This document shows, piece after piece, positions 1 to 10,832 of a stretch of 24,847 nucleotides of DNA. The translations under genes and the position numbers were made by a program. The DNA is from Dinochytrium kinnereticum (lineage: Eukaryota; Chytridiomycota; Chytridiomycetes; Chytridiales; Chytridiaceae), in NCBI GenBank assembly GCA_027604005.1, contig JADGJT010000274.1, positions 5,281-30,127 on the forward strand, in the 5' to 3' direction. The notes beneath the pieces were generated by a model. The model ran no database searches. It was not told where the DNA came from and was given only the letters and a program-made list of their open reading frames with translations. Each line of letters starts with the position of its first letter. Position 1 is the stretch's first letter.

Positions 1-268
1 CTTGGTGCGCGCGGGGCGTCGCCCCCCGGGGTGGGGGCCCCGCCCCCCGGCCTGTCGAGGTCGGGGTGCTGGGGTGTTGGTTTTGGGGGGGGGGGGGGGT
101 GGGTTGGCTTCACTGAATCCCCGACACCAACTTCTCCCCCCCCAACAAAATGTAAAAAACGCGGTCAACACGTTTCCAAAAAAAAAGGAAACAGAAGCAG
201 CAGCAGCATCCATCCTTCTCTAATCCTTCCCCTCCCCCTCCCTCCCAAAAAAAACAACCAAAAACAAG
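1..268. other. Window edge: probable intron end upstream of hydrolase gene
   Basis: No coding sequence can be supported here. A run of 15 G lies at 85-99, and a CAG-type repeat lies near 197-208. A branch-point-like TCTAAT near 218-223 is followed by a C/T-rich tract to about 246, and the first AG after it is at 267-268. This fits a 3' splice site feeding the hydrolase exon at 269. The hydrolase frame has an in-frame TAA at 221-223 and no ATG between that stop and 269, so the true start must lie in an earlier exon, in this stretch or off the window. Confidence 0.5.
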
Positions 269-2751
269 TGGAAACAATGCCCCGACCAACAAGACCCCCA
301 CTTCCGCTGCGGCACCCTAACAGTTCCCCTCGACCACTCCAACCACTCATCAGGCACCCTCCAACTCGCTCTCATCCGATACCGCCAAACCCAGACCCCC
401 ACACAGCCACGCAAGACCCTCCTAGTGAATCCCGGAGGTCCAGGCGGGTCAGGCGTGGACATGGTGAAAAACGGGGGCCCCCGAATCTGGACGCTCGTGA
501 GCGGTGACACCTCTGCCACCACGGCCATAGACGTGGTGGGGTTTGACCCGAGGGGCATTGGAGCTTCTCACCCTGTGATATGCTTTGACTCGAGCTTCTC
601 TCATGCTGCTTTTGAGACGACTTTGAAGAACGTTGGGGTGCCGGGGTACCCGGGATCGATGACGTCGCTGGAAGGGTTTGCGGCGTTTCAGAAGGCTAGA
701 GGGGAGAGTTGTAGGGTTCATGATGAGAGGAGGGGGGGGTTTTTGAAGTTTGTGTCTACGGCGTCTACTGCTAGGGATATGGATTTGATTAGGGAGGCGC
801 TTGGGGAGGAGGTGTTGAACTTTTATGGGTTTTCGTATGGAACGTGAGTGGTTGTTAATTGTTTTTTTTTTGTTGTTGTTGTTTTTTGTTTTTTGTTTTT
901 TTGTTTTTTTGGGGGGGGGGGGGGGGTGGTTTGGTTTGATGATGTGTGTTGCGTAGAGTTTTGTTGTTTTTTTATAAGGGGTGATTTGGTGGTGGTGCTT
1001 TCTTTTGTAGAGACTTTTGGGGGGAAGGTGCATTTTTTTGGTGGTGATGCTTTGTTATCAGCAGACACTATCGTGCTTTTTTCCCCTTCATTTTATTCCT
1101 GTCACCCCTTCTCGGTCACTTTTTTATTCTACACCTTCTTTTTTTTTTTTGTTGTCAACGGGGGGGTTGTTTTGTTGTTGTTGTTTACGTAAATCCTTTC
1201 ATCATGTTTCTCTTTCACTCCATCTTTCTTCTTCTTCCCCTCTCTATCTCCCGTTCTCGTTGGGGAAACCCATCCTCGTCCACGCGAACTCTGTTCTTCC
1301 TCTCTCTGCGTTTCTCCCAACCCACTAAATCACCCCATCCTCCCCACACACGCAGCTTCCTCGGCGCAACCTACGTCAACATGTTCCCAGACCGCGTCGG
1401 CCGCATCGCCATCGACGGTGTCGTGAACCCCCAAGACTTTGTGACGACCAAATCCGACATGATGGCCAACTCCCTCCTCCACGTCGAAGAGATCCTCGAC
1501 CAATTCGGCTCCCTCTGCGAATCCGCCGGTCCAACCCGCTGCGCCCTCTCCCCCCCGACCCCCTCCCCAAACCTCAACATCACCTCCAAGCTGATTCGAC
1601 GCGCGATCGCTCGACTGGCTGTTCACCCCATCCCCGTTCACGATCTACCGGTCCCGACCATCGTGACGGCGGAGACGTTGTCGAATCTGCTCATGTCAGC
1701 CGTTTACGCTCCTGCTCGGTGGCCTTTGGTTGCTCAGGCTGTTGCCGCGATTCACCCGGAGGTTGGGGAGAGGGATGAGTCGCCGCATCCGTCTCATGCT
1801 GATGCTCGACTTCTTGCGGTCATGACGGGGTCGCCTTTGGTTGATGAGGATGCGGAGGATGGGGTGTGTAAGTTGCCGGAGGTGGATACGTCGGGGGCGG
1901 AAGGGTTTCCGGCGGTGTATTGCAATGATTCGGAGGATGAGAGGGAGGTGCCGGTTGAGGTGTGGGAGGAGTGGGCTAAGAGGGTGGATCGGGTTTCGCC
2001 GATTGGGAGGTTGTTTTATTATCATACTGGGTTTGCTTGCAAATATTGGCCCGTTAGACCTGTTGAGAGGTATGTGGGGCCTTGGAATAAGAAGCTTAAG
2101 AATAAGGTGAGTTTTGTTTCAACTTTTATTTCCTGTGAAGGGTTTGAAGTTTTGTTGTTGTGCGGAAAAGGAGAAGACACACTACGGTTCCGTTCGTTCA
2201 CTCGCGTTTTCACCGTGTCATGAGAAAAAAAAACTGCAGAGCTTGTCTCTCTGGAACCTTAACAGAAGCATATAAACCACGTCTCAATCAGTCACACTAG
2301 CGTTTCCACACACCAAACACCTTCCCCTCTTTCCTCTCCCCCCTCTGAATCAAACGTCAAACCAACCCTACCCCTCGTCTAACCAAACCACCTCAACCCC
2401 ACCCCCCACCTTAACCCCCAGATCCTCATCCTCGGCAACACCCTCGACCCCGTGACCCCGCTTGAATCCGCCAAGATCCTCACAAACCTCATGGAAGGCA
2501 ACGCGGTCCTCCTGACCCACGATGGGATCGGTCACTGCACAACCTCTCAGCCTGGTCTCTGCACCATCCAGCACATCCGCAATCACTTTCAGCATGGCGT
2601 TCTGCCTCCTGATGGTGTTGTGTGTGGGAATGATTCCCCGGCTTTCCCTGGGGCTGAGAGGGGGTTGGGAGGTGGTGAGGAGGGGATTTTGGAGAGCGTT
2701 AGGAGGGTTGGGGAGGTTGTTTTGGAGAGTCGAAGGAGGAGTAGGGTTTGA
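269..2751 (+). CDS. Alpha/beta hydrolase, TAP-like (tripeptidyl aminopeptidase family), 5' partial
   Basis: Exons 269-843, 1356-2106 and 2422-2751 give 551 visible residues. Family knowledge: TAP-like serine hydrolases are usually secreted and release short peptides or cleave related esters or amides. Seen: an N-terminal KWKQCP-like start with a C..TLTVPLDH motif, the oxyanion-loop motif NPGGPGGSG, the strand motif VVGFDPRGIG, and the nucleophile elbow GFSYGT with Ser about residue 189. That elbow's Thr codon is split by intron 1 (phase 2). The C-terminal TAP domain has LGNTLDPVTP (Asp about 451) and DGIGHC (His about 480), which completes a Ser-Asp-His triad. The first exon, probably holding a signal peptide, is missing, so length and localisation are uncertain. 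A possible poly(A) hexamer follows at 3134. Substrate cannot be told. Confidence in family is high; the 5' boundary at 269 is inferred from an AG acceptor. Confidence 0.87.
844..1355 (+). other. Intron 1 of the hydrolase gene, homopolymer-rich
   Basis: The donor is GTGAGT at 844 and the acceptor is CGCAG at 1351-1355, 512 bases and the longest intron seen. It contains T-rich stretches, GTT repeats and a run of 16 G at 911-926. Splicing restores a Thr codon in the YGTFLGATY junction expected for this hydrolase family. No gene is visible inside it. Confidence 0.85.
2107..2421 (+). other. Intron 2 of the hydrolase gene
   Basis: The donor is GTGAGT at 2107 and the acceptor is CCCCCAG ending at 2421, 315 bases, phase 0. 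The join gives a KNK-ILILGNTLDP junction, which is the normal entry into the TAP C-terminal domain. A long C-rich pyrimidine tract precedes the acceptor. The intron also holds a TATAAA at 2271, for which I see no use. Confidence 0.85.
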
Positions 2752-3780
2752 TGACCTTTTTTTTCTTCTTTTTTTTTCTTAAACTTGTCGAAAATATTCT
2801 GCTTTTTTGTTTTCTGGGTTCTGTCCTTTTTGCTGTTTCCTCTTTTTCTTTTTTTCTTTTTTTTTTCTTTTTGAAATCGACGATTACCATCTGTTTTTGT
2901 TTTGCTTGGTTTGGTCTTTTGATCTCTGTTGTTTTTTTGAAGAAGAATATGGTTTGTTCCATTTTTCTTCGTCTATCTAATTGTTGTTGACATCTCATCC
3001 CCATGGTTTTTGTGGGAACCTTTTTTTTTTTCCTTCTTTGATGGAATAATGAAATCTATCAAAAACCATCACAGCACAATATCCTTCATCTTTTAACTTC
3101 AACCTTTTCCTTTCTTTCCTCTTCATCTTCTTCAATAAAAACGATCTCTTTGTCAACGATTGTTTTTTCGTCCCTTTGAAGTCATCGGAACAATAAATTA
3201 CACCCGTTCATGATAGAGAAACCTGTCCTTTTTCTCCCTTAAACAAGAACCATGGGTACAATAATAGGGCAACATAGTATCGGTACCCGCACATGAAAGC
3301 CAACCAAGAATATATTTTCTATGAAAAAAAAAAAAGAAGAAGCCAGTAGGTAAAATAAGAGATAAAAAAGAAAAAAGAAAAATAACAAAATGAAAACGAA
3401 AGAAAGTAAAAGAAAGAAGTTTAGGTAGCTATGACAAATGAAAAAAAAAAACACAAAAATCAACAGAGTTGGCTTTCCCAAAGCGGTAATAAAGAATATA
3501 ATAATAATTAGTGGGAGGAACAAAAAAAACAACAAAAAACAACACAACTGAAGAACAACACACATAAAGATGGCATATCTAAAAGACAAAGCAGAATAAA
3601 CAATAAAGTGGAGACTGCCACAGAAAAAGAGAGAGAGAGAGATTGGAGGATGATTGTAAAGTGAAAATAAAATCTAGATGATAGACGGGGGAAGGAAAGA
3701 TTCAAAATAACAAGAATGTTTTTTAAAGAGAGGCTGAAAAAACCCAAAAAGAAGAGTGAAGAGAACAAAAATGCGTCCAT
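2752..3780. other. Convergent 3' intergenic region
   Basis: This is about 1 kb between the 3' ends of the hydrolase (+) and the FAD monooxygenase (-). It is A/T-rich, with T runs on the left half and A/G-rich runs on the right, as expected for two facing 3' UTRs. The open frames here are low-complexity Phe/Leu/Lys strings and are not credible genes. Confidence 0.7.
3134..3139 (+). promoter_or_regulatory. Possible poly(A) signal AATAAA for the hydrolase gene
   Basis: AATAAA occurs 383 bases after the hydrolase stop, and a second copy is at 3192-3197. The distance is rather long and the region is A/T-rich, so either copy could be chance. Confidence 0.35.
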
Positions 3781-6415
3781 TTAATTTCCCACAGGCATCA
3801 AAGAAGGCAATCCACTCCTAACACTTCCCCTAGTCAACATCGTAGCATAACTAGATCTAGTCCAAGTACTTGGCGTGTATCTCCTCCCAATCCTCATCAA
3901 ACTCCTCACCCATCCATTCTCAGATCTAGCCCAACCCCCCTCCGCTCTAGCCTCCTTCATAACCCCAGAAGCCATCGCGACCCTCTCCTTATCAAACTCC
4001 CCAGCCATCAAAGCAAGCGCCTTGGCCGTCCCATCCTCGCTATCCGTAAGATCAGTGTCCATCAAACTCTTTGCCAAGAGTTTCGCAAGCAACGCCGCAT
4101 CCGTGAGCGCCAACCCCGCTCCCACAGATCCATGAGCCTGAGGAGCAACGAGATGCGCAGCGTCGCCAATCAGGATGACGCGACCAGGTTGATACGCATG
4201 TGAGAAGGTGTCCAGCGGGTCTTCCGAAAGATCCTCAACATCTTGACACGTCGTCAACGCAGGATCCGTCCTGGCCATCACAGCATGACAAGGGTGAGGT
4301 AACTCAACATTCTGAGCAAGCCGTAACGCGAGCGTCCTAATCTCATGACCGGTCAATGGAGCAGGTGGGGCAAACAAATTCGGCATCATCCCACTCCCCG
4401 GGAACGCCGAGTTCGGGATCGGTGAAAACGGTCCAGGGGCCATGGGAGACGACGGGGATGGGGGAGGGAGACTTCGGTGATGAATGCGGAGGTTGGTGGG
4501 TTTATCGGCCTCAAGCTTTTCGCGGAGAAGGCGTTGAAGGTCAGGATCTCCTGCAATGTTGCCACCATTTGCACCAGGGCCTGCGACGGTTCGACCGCGT
4601 CTGGGGGATCGGCGGGGGCTTCCTGGTGGAGAAGAGTCGGAGGATCCCTCACCGGTGGAGTTTTCCCATGTAGAGCTAGCGGGAGATTCACCGCCGTCAT
4701 CTCGGAAGGCCATGCGACGAAGATTTTCAATGACCTCGGTGTCGTCGTCGTCGTCTTCAGTGTTGAGGGTCTCTTCATCGTCAACCATGGTTGAAGCGCG
4801 GGAGGACTCGTCCTCTGGTTCAGAGTAGATGTTCATCATCCTCCTGCCAGAGGGGGCACCACCGCCCCACTTATCTTCAGGATTGGTGGTGTCAGTTTGG
4901 ATGCTTCCCAGTTTTTGAATCGCGCCAGGAGGTCCACCATGGAAGCTGAGGGTCGAGACGACGATAGACGAACGAGGGTTCTTTGCAATAGCTTCTGAGA
5001 CCATCTTCCTCGTCTTGATCATGTTGAAGGTCTCAACGTGCTGGTTGGGCTCGGCCTGAGCCACGACGAGATTCCAACCAAGAATCCCATTCCCAAGGTT
5101 GGTAAGTCCAAAGCTGAGACCCTTTGCCACCACCGAGACAGACCTTCCGTCGGGGCAAAACTCGTGAACATGGTCACGGTGAAGGTCTTCAATGGGTTTT
5201 CCGTTCTCCATAGCATCAGGGGTATCAACAGGAGGAACAACAAGCCTCGTGATACCAGACATGATGAACGCCCCCGCGTGGGTGGTGGCGTGCCTCTTCT
5301 TGTTGGAGAGGAGGCCTCGAACCTTGGACTGCGCACCATCAGCGCCAACAAGCACATCCGCCTCCTCGATCCTCCCGCTTTCAAAAACTGCAGTCACCTT
5401 CCCAGTGGCAGGATGAACAGAGAAGGACTCAAGCTTCTCGCCGAGGCAGAGCTCGGGGACGAGGTACTTGAAATTCTCAGTCTCGAACCAAGCCCCACAA
5501 GCCAAGTCAGCCTCCAACCCATGAACAGGCTCAGGGGCAAGGTCGCTGTTGTTGGCAGGGAACGGGAGGAAGTCGTCACCAAAGACAAGGTCGTCCCTCA
5601 CTCCTGACAATGCAATGAGGAGCAGTCGTACCAGATCACATCGCCTCGTGGCGACCATAGGCGGAAGAGCAGAATCGACGCCAAGGGCCTCCTCAACAGA
5701 CGCGGAGGTCGCGCCAAGCTCAGCAGTGGTCGGGGGCCATTGAACGAGGTCGTCCTGGGTTTCTGCATCGATGGACTGTGTTTTTTTTCGTGTCGTGATT
5801 TTTAAGGGGCAGAAGACACAAATTGTTAGCATTTTCGATCAGGGGGCTGGTGAGGAAAACAAAGCGCCAGATTGATGGCGGCACCGCGGTCATCGACGGA
5901 TCACACAACCAAAATGGATGGCCGTCATCATCTCCACCGAGGCAGCAGCATATCCAAGAAAAACAAAAAAACAAGATGAAATAAAATGAGGAGGTACTTA
6001 CGCTAAACCTGAGAATAGGAGCAGCAATGCGGCTCAGCTTCCCTCCAAGCCCCATCTCAATCAAAATATCCACAGCCCACCTCCAAAGAACATAATGCGG
6101 CCCAGCTTCATTATAATCCGCCTCGGTTCTCTCATCAAAGATGACCGTCTCCAGGTTTAATCCAGTCGATCGTCCAACCCTCTTCAACGCAAGAGCCAGC
6201 GCAAGGCCAGCCAAACCACCTCCAACGATTAAGATCTTCTTTGGAGGATTCGCACCCTGCTGGTGCGTCTGCTCGGATCCAGGCATGGCGTTGAAGTCTG
6301 TGTTAGTGGTGGCTTCAGAGGCTTGATCGTCAAAGTCGGTTGTGGTTGTGTTGGTGAGATATGGCGTTGCTGATGGGTCTGAGAGTGCTTCGGTGTTTGC
6401 AGAGTACGATGACAT
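3781..6415 (-). CDS. FAD-dependent monooxygenase (class A, PHBH-like) with disordered insert
   Basis: Exons 6415-6002 and 5775-3781 are joined by a phase 0 intron (GTAAGT to ACACAG) and give 802 residues. Family knowledge: these flavoproteins use NAD(P)H and O2 to hydroxylate or epoxidise small, often aromatic substrates. Seen: the Rossmann motif ILIVGGGLAG (about 61-70), an ATRRCDL segment with the usual Arg (about 182), the DG motif VLVGADGAQ (about 279-287), and the second FAD motif ILIGDAAH with GD at about 675-676. The N-terminal 58 residues are Ser/Thr-rich. Between the substrate half and the GD motif lies an unusual insert of about 180 residues (428-608), rich in Asp/Glu, Ser, Pro and Gly and with a SPRRSPRR stretch. 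The family is normally near 400-550 residues. No stop or clear splice sites interrupt the insert. The substrate is unknown. The gene is divergent from the FAS1 gene. Confidence 0.88.
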
Positions 6416-7254
6416 TTGTTTTCCAGTGGAGTTCTAACGCAGATCGTCCGCTGCAGATGCTCCTCCTCCTCCCGTCGTCCGTGATGAAGGGTGGGAGTAA
6501 TCGCCCAGTACACCAGTAGCTTCAGGCAGCCAGCAGGAGACAATCGCTCACACAGGTGGATCAGCAACGCAGAATGGATACGACGGGGGGACGTGCGGAG
6601 GGGAGGCCGTCGTCGTTGTTGTTGGATGGGCACAGAAGCAGTGAAGGTGAAGGGAGTCAACAGTTGAAAAATTGCTTGGTGTGTTGGAGGTTGCGGCAGC
6701 CTCGCAGCAGGAGAGTCACACACACAATTGTCACAACCCCAACAGGCAGAGATGGCCGTTCCCTCGCCCCACTCACACCTCTGCTCTCCCTCGCGCACTC
6801 ACTCGCGGACGCGAACGGCTCTCCCGAAGGAAGCGCGCGCTGTGTGTGATTCACCCCTCAGACGCGCGGGAGAGGGTTGCCGGACAAGACGCGTCGTCGG
6901 AGGGTGCGAAGGGGGGCGCAGTCAGCTGATGGGGGGCATTGCTGGATCAAATGACATTCCTTCTTCAGCGCCCCCCTCCCCCCTCCCACACCCCCAACGT
7001 TCTGTCTCAACACCAGCCTGAGATCTCCCCACACCAAACGCGCCTTACAACCCTAACCTCTTCTCACGAATAGCGGTCACGCGCTATCAACTTCCCTCGC
7101 CCTTTCTCGTTCATCTATCTGCAGGTATAAAAACAGAGGCCTTTCACTCTTCCCTACTCTTCATCCGTCTCTCAACCCCCGCCACAACAACTACTCCAGA
7201 GCCTTTGAGAGAAGACACCCCAGCAACTCCGAATTAGTCTCGCTTCGTTCAGCC
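6416..7254. other. Divergent promoter region between monooxygenase and FAS1 genes
   Basis: The 839 bases separate two start codons that point away from each other. The right side carries a TATA box for the FAS1 gene at 7126. The left side shows no clear TATA for the monooxygenase. The middle is G/C-rich with several CGCG steps. Open frames here are short, compositionally odd and overlap one another, so I see no gene. Confidence 0.65.
7126..7133 (+). promoter_or_regulatory. TATA box of the FAS1 gene
   Basis: TATAAAAA lies 129 bases upstream of the ATG at 7255. It is followed by a C/T-rich leader, a typical setting for a fungal transcription start and 5' UTR. Confidence 0.7.
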
Positions 7255-8869
7255 ATGATTATCCCTTCCCCGGCGTCGGGCCTTGTCGCCTTGGCGTTGT
7301 TCGTGTCGTCTGCTGTGGTGAATGGCCTCTCAATCAATTCGGACGTGAAGCATTCCTCTGGGCTAATGTCCCAGATGTTCTTTGAAGCCGCTCCGCCATC
7401 CCGACCCAACGACCATCGCGAAGGGAACATCTGTAAGTGTTTTCTTTATTGTACCTTGCCATAAGATCGTTTTCCATGAAACATCACGGTCTTACGTGGT
7501 GTACGGTTTTTGTTTTTTTCTTTTAATAGGGGATCGCCTAAGAGAAGAGAAGGACTTCTCCAAGTTCGTTGAGCTCGTCGAAAAGGAGAAAGGTCTTCGT
7601 GACGAGTTCGAGAGAGGCGAGAGGATGACAGTCTTTGCACCCACCAATGAGGTACTGTCGTTCCTCATGTTTCAGTATTTTAACACGATTGTTCGATGCT
7701 CCAGGCCGTTGAGCGCTTCGAGGAACGCGAAAAGGAGCGTCGTAGAACCGAACGACACCGGGATATTAAGATGGGAGACGTGAGTTGCCTTCTTTCAATG
7801 TCATCCCCCCACAGTGAAGGGTTTTTGACATTGATTTCCAGATCTTGACCTACCACATCGTTCCGGACCACGAGATCAAGAGGGATGACATGAGGGAGGG
7901 TGTTCTCTTCAAGACCAACCTCGAACTTGATAGCCTGGACGGAGAGCGACAACGCATCAGGGTCTCAAAGCTCTTTAACGAGATCTACCTTGTAAGTGGC
8001 TACCACCCTACTTAAACCACATATTCCATCCATCCATCCCATCCTTCGAGTTAACATTAAATCGTACACCACTCTCTTTCACAGAACATGTACGCCCGCG
8101 TGAACCCCGACGCTCACCACCGTGCCGAAAACGGTCAGATCTGGGGAGTCGACGAAGTCTTGATTCCTCCCCCCGACATGATGGACATTCTTTACGCGAT
8201 CCCCACCGAGTTCTCCACGACTGTCGCTGCCTTGTCCAGGTTGGGCACAATCGACAGGATCAGGGAGGTGAAGGGCGGCACATTGCTCGTCCCTGATAAC
8301 GCTGCTTGGGAAAAGTTGGGGTTCAGGAACCTTTACCACTTGTTTGGAGATCACGGGAAGGAGGACTTGAAGAAGATCATGAAGTATCATGTAAGTGGGT
8401 TTCCGCACCGATATCCCTCGTTTGTTAATAAGGGGTACCTCAAATTCTCTATGCTAACCATATTTTCTCCTCTATCTACTTTCGCCATTGAAAAACCAGG
8501 GATCTGACGACCTTGTTTACAGCACCCGAATTATGCGCGACCGCAAAGTTGATCTCGACAGCGCACTCAAGGGAGAGAGGATCCACATCGAAGCTCGGCG
8601 CCGTGGCGGAGGAAAGCGCGATGACCGCAGGGAGAGTCCGAAGGATTATATTTTCGTGGTGAACGAAGGCGAGGCCAGGATCCGCTTCACTGATGGTATT
8701 GCTGAGAACGGTGTTTTGCAGATCATCTCGGAGGTGAGTGTTTTTGAGTGTAGGTGTAATCCCCATTTTTGCTGATGTGTTTTTATTTTTTTCTTAGGTG
8801 CTTATTCCAGAGGGAGTTGAATTGCCTGATGAGAGACGTGGACATCGCGAGGTTAGGGTGATGGGATGA
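7255..8869 (+). CDS. Secreted fasciclin (FAS1) domain protein
   Basis: Seven exons: 7255-7432, 7530-7651, 7705-7779, 7842-7991, 8085-8390, 8500-8733 and 8798-8869; 378 residues. Family knowledge: FAS1 domains mediate adhesion or matrix/cell-wall association. Seen: a signal peptide (about 1-24) with a hydrophobic core of Val/Leu/Ala; a first FAS1 domain (about 60-210) with MTVFAPTNEAV and the YH motif ILTYHIVPDH; and a second (about 212-365) starting at MMDILYAI, with GGTLLVPDNAAW, ILYAIP, KYHGSDD and a closing NGVLQIISEVLIPEG. Exon ends fall at GTAAGT/GTGAGT-type donors and almost all are phase 0. Arg/Glu-rich stretches break both domains (about 103-121 and near ARRRGGGKRDDRR). No C-terminal hydrophobic GPI signal or membrane helix is seen, so it is probably soluble or wall-bound. 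ATG context is GCCATG. Specific ligand unknown. Confidence 0.9.
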
Positions 8870-9131
8870 AACTCGGTTTCTTCCATCGTTTGCTTTCGTC
8901 GAGGATAGCTTTACCAGCCCCTTTCATGTTCTATTCTTTCTCTGAATTTGCTGCCTGCACATGTGCTTGCTTTTCTCTCTCTTCTGGAAGAATGACGGGG
9001 GCTTTTGTTTCTTTGCGGAAGCCTGGTTTTCCTTTTACTTTGCACGGTGTTCGACGAGGTGTTTGCCCCTATTCCCTCTCATGGAGTCTTTCTTGCTTGG
9101 ACCGTGTTGCAGCTCATCAAATGCACGAATG

Positions 9132-9137
9132 AATAAA
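9132..9137 (+). promoter_or_regulatory. Poly(A) signal AATAAA of the FAS1 gene
   Basis: AATAAA occurs 263 bases after the FAS1 stop codon, in the right orientation and at a reasonable 3' UTR length. Confidence 0.5.
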
Positions 9138-10208
9138 TCTCGGAAGAGTTTCGCAGAATGATCCCTTCATTTTGAGAGTTCTGATGATGTCGGTGAGATA
9201 AGACGGGAGCTGAATACCTCTTACCAATATGGTTGAAATCATGTACGAACTGCAACAAAAGCGCTGACATGCTGACCACACTGCGCAAGGGACAGATCGT
9301 ATGCAAGCAGTTGAGATGGTTGGATGTTTTCAAAGAAAAGACGAAAACTACGCCCACAAAACACGTCTCCATATCCATCGGGGATCGTAGGGAATGCATG
9401 CTGATACCTCACAAACAACCTCCAGTTTTTCGCTTATACTTCACCGACACTACACTCATCTCCAGCCCCCACCACACCTAACCTCTCTGCAAGAAGGAGG
9501 AGTGGAAAGCAAGTGGAAGGAGGCAAGATGTATGTTCAAAGGCCAGTTTAAAGGGTTTGCTTGGTTTTACCATTAGAACCCTCATGATACATGGCCGAAA
9601 AAGTCCCACAGAATGCAATCAACGGGCTTTTAACGCCTCTTTGGCCAGTAATGCGAAGTAAAATATCTCATCACCACAACCGCGGAACCAGGGCAAGGTG
9701 GCGTCGAGTTTCTTTTTGATGGATATATTCCCCATCAACATTTTACCTCAGGATATTTTTTACGTGCTATTTCCACATTGGGCCATTCACGTCAGTTGAA
9801 GGCAACTTGTTGTAGAAAGCAAAGAGAAAACAACAGAGTTAACAAGATTAGAAAAGCCAACAACCATTCATCATGTTTATCGGTCACCATCCCCACTTTG
9901 TGCAAAGAGGGTTGACGCCTGGCTGATGAATGAAGGCGAATGGAAGCGGCATGTTGTCAACAGCAGAAAGCAATTAAGAGGAAGGAGACCCCCGCTGGAG
10001 CGAGCGGCACAGGGGTGTTGGTGGTGGGTGGATGGATGATCAAAGTTTTGTTTGATTTCATGCATCAGCAGAAGTGCAGTGCAGCATGGATGATGGCTGA
10101 TGCTTCCCCACTTGACAAAGCGAGGTTGGTGAGTGCCGCACCACAAAACCACAGACACCAAGTCAGTCGAGCCCAGGGGAAAGGGAATGCAGGAGGATTT
10201 CTTGTGCC

Positions 10209-10235
10209 CCTCCTCCTCCTCCTCCTCCTCCTCCT
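10209..10235. repeat. CTC/CCT trinucleotide microsatellite
   Basis: About nine near-perfect CTC units, followed by irregular TCC repeats. It lies in non-coding DNA between convergent genes. Confidence 0.85.
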
Positions 10236-10555
10236 TCCTCCTCCCTCCCTCCCGTGGAAACGGCAGACGGAAGAACTGCATTTGGGACGCGGTAAAGGGT
10301 CCCCTGCGAGAAGTCCGACCGGAAAAAACAACAAAACGTTTGCAGGACAGTAATTGGCTTGGCAGAAGGGAAAGCTCCAAACCAACACGAGGCAGGTGGT
10401 ACTGGGTTGCCATTTTTTTTTAAGGTGATTGATTATTTAATTTTTTTTTTTTTTTTGACTTGATCTCTTTTTTTTTATTTGCATGTGTGCTGGAATGAAA
10501 TATTTTTTAGAACATAGGCATAATCACTAAAACTAAGACTTTTGTTCTCTTACTA

Positions 10556-10561
10556 TTTATT
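10556..10561 (-). promoter_or_regulatory. Poly(A) signal of the Cache receptor gene
   Basis: TTTATT on the plus strand reads AATAAA on the minus strand, 272 bases after the receptor stop codon. It supports the view that the transcript really ends here without an extra output domain. Confidence 0.45.
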
Positions 10562-10832
10562 ACGTCCTCTGTAAAATAACGAGATATGAAACCACATGGA
10601 GGGCAACAAAAAACAACAAAAAACAACAACAACAACAATATTGAATGATTTGTGAAAAACAAAAACAGAGAAAAGAAAGAGTAACTAGTTCGAGTTCAAC
10701 AGTCTAGCTGTATTGAAAATCACAGCTCTTTAATACCGAGATAGAGAAAAGAATTGACAGGATTATTAGGTAGGGGAAGGGGGGGGAGGGAAGTAGAAGA
10801 GAAGCGTAGGGCTGGTTGATTATATATTAGTT

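Larger units (their letters stand above)
8870..10832. other. Long convergent intergenic region
   Basis: Nearly 2 kb lie between the 3' ends of the FAS1 gene (+) and the Cache receptor (-). It holds a poly(A) signal for each gene, a CTC trinucleotide tract near 10209-10235, T runs at 10441-10456 and CAA-type repeats near 10605-10637. The longest open frame (about 178 codons, minus strand near 9877-10413) includes a poly-Glu run read from the CTC tract and has no recognisable domain. I see no tRNA. Confidence 0.6.

Noticed and set aside
31..507. Plus-strand open frame overlapping the hydrolase start
   Set aside because: It is Pro/Arg-rich and in a different frame from the conserved TLTVPLDH...NPGGPGGSG sequence, which is the true coding frame.
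2271..2276. TATAAA inside hydrolase intron 2 as an internal promoter
   Set aside because: Only the C-terminal domain follows, with no suitable start codon and context; the motif is expected by chance in such DNA.
5038..5607. Antisense open frame of 189 codons inside the monooxygenase
   Set aside because: It is opposite to a clearly conserved flavoprotein exon and has no family signature of its own.
9877..10413. Minus-strand open frame of 178 codons
   Set aside because: Its Glu run comes from the CTC microsatellite, it has no recognisable domain, and it lies in the facing 3' region of two genes.
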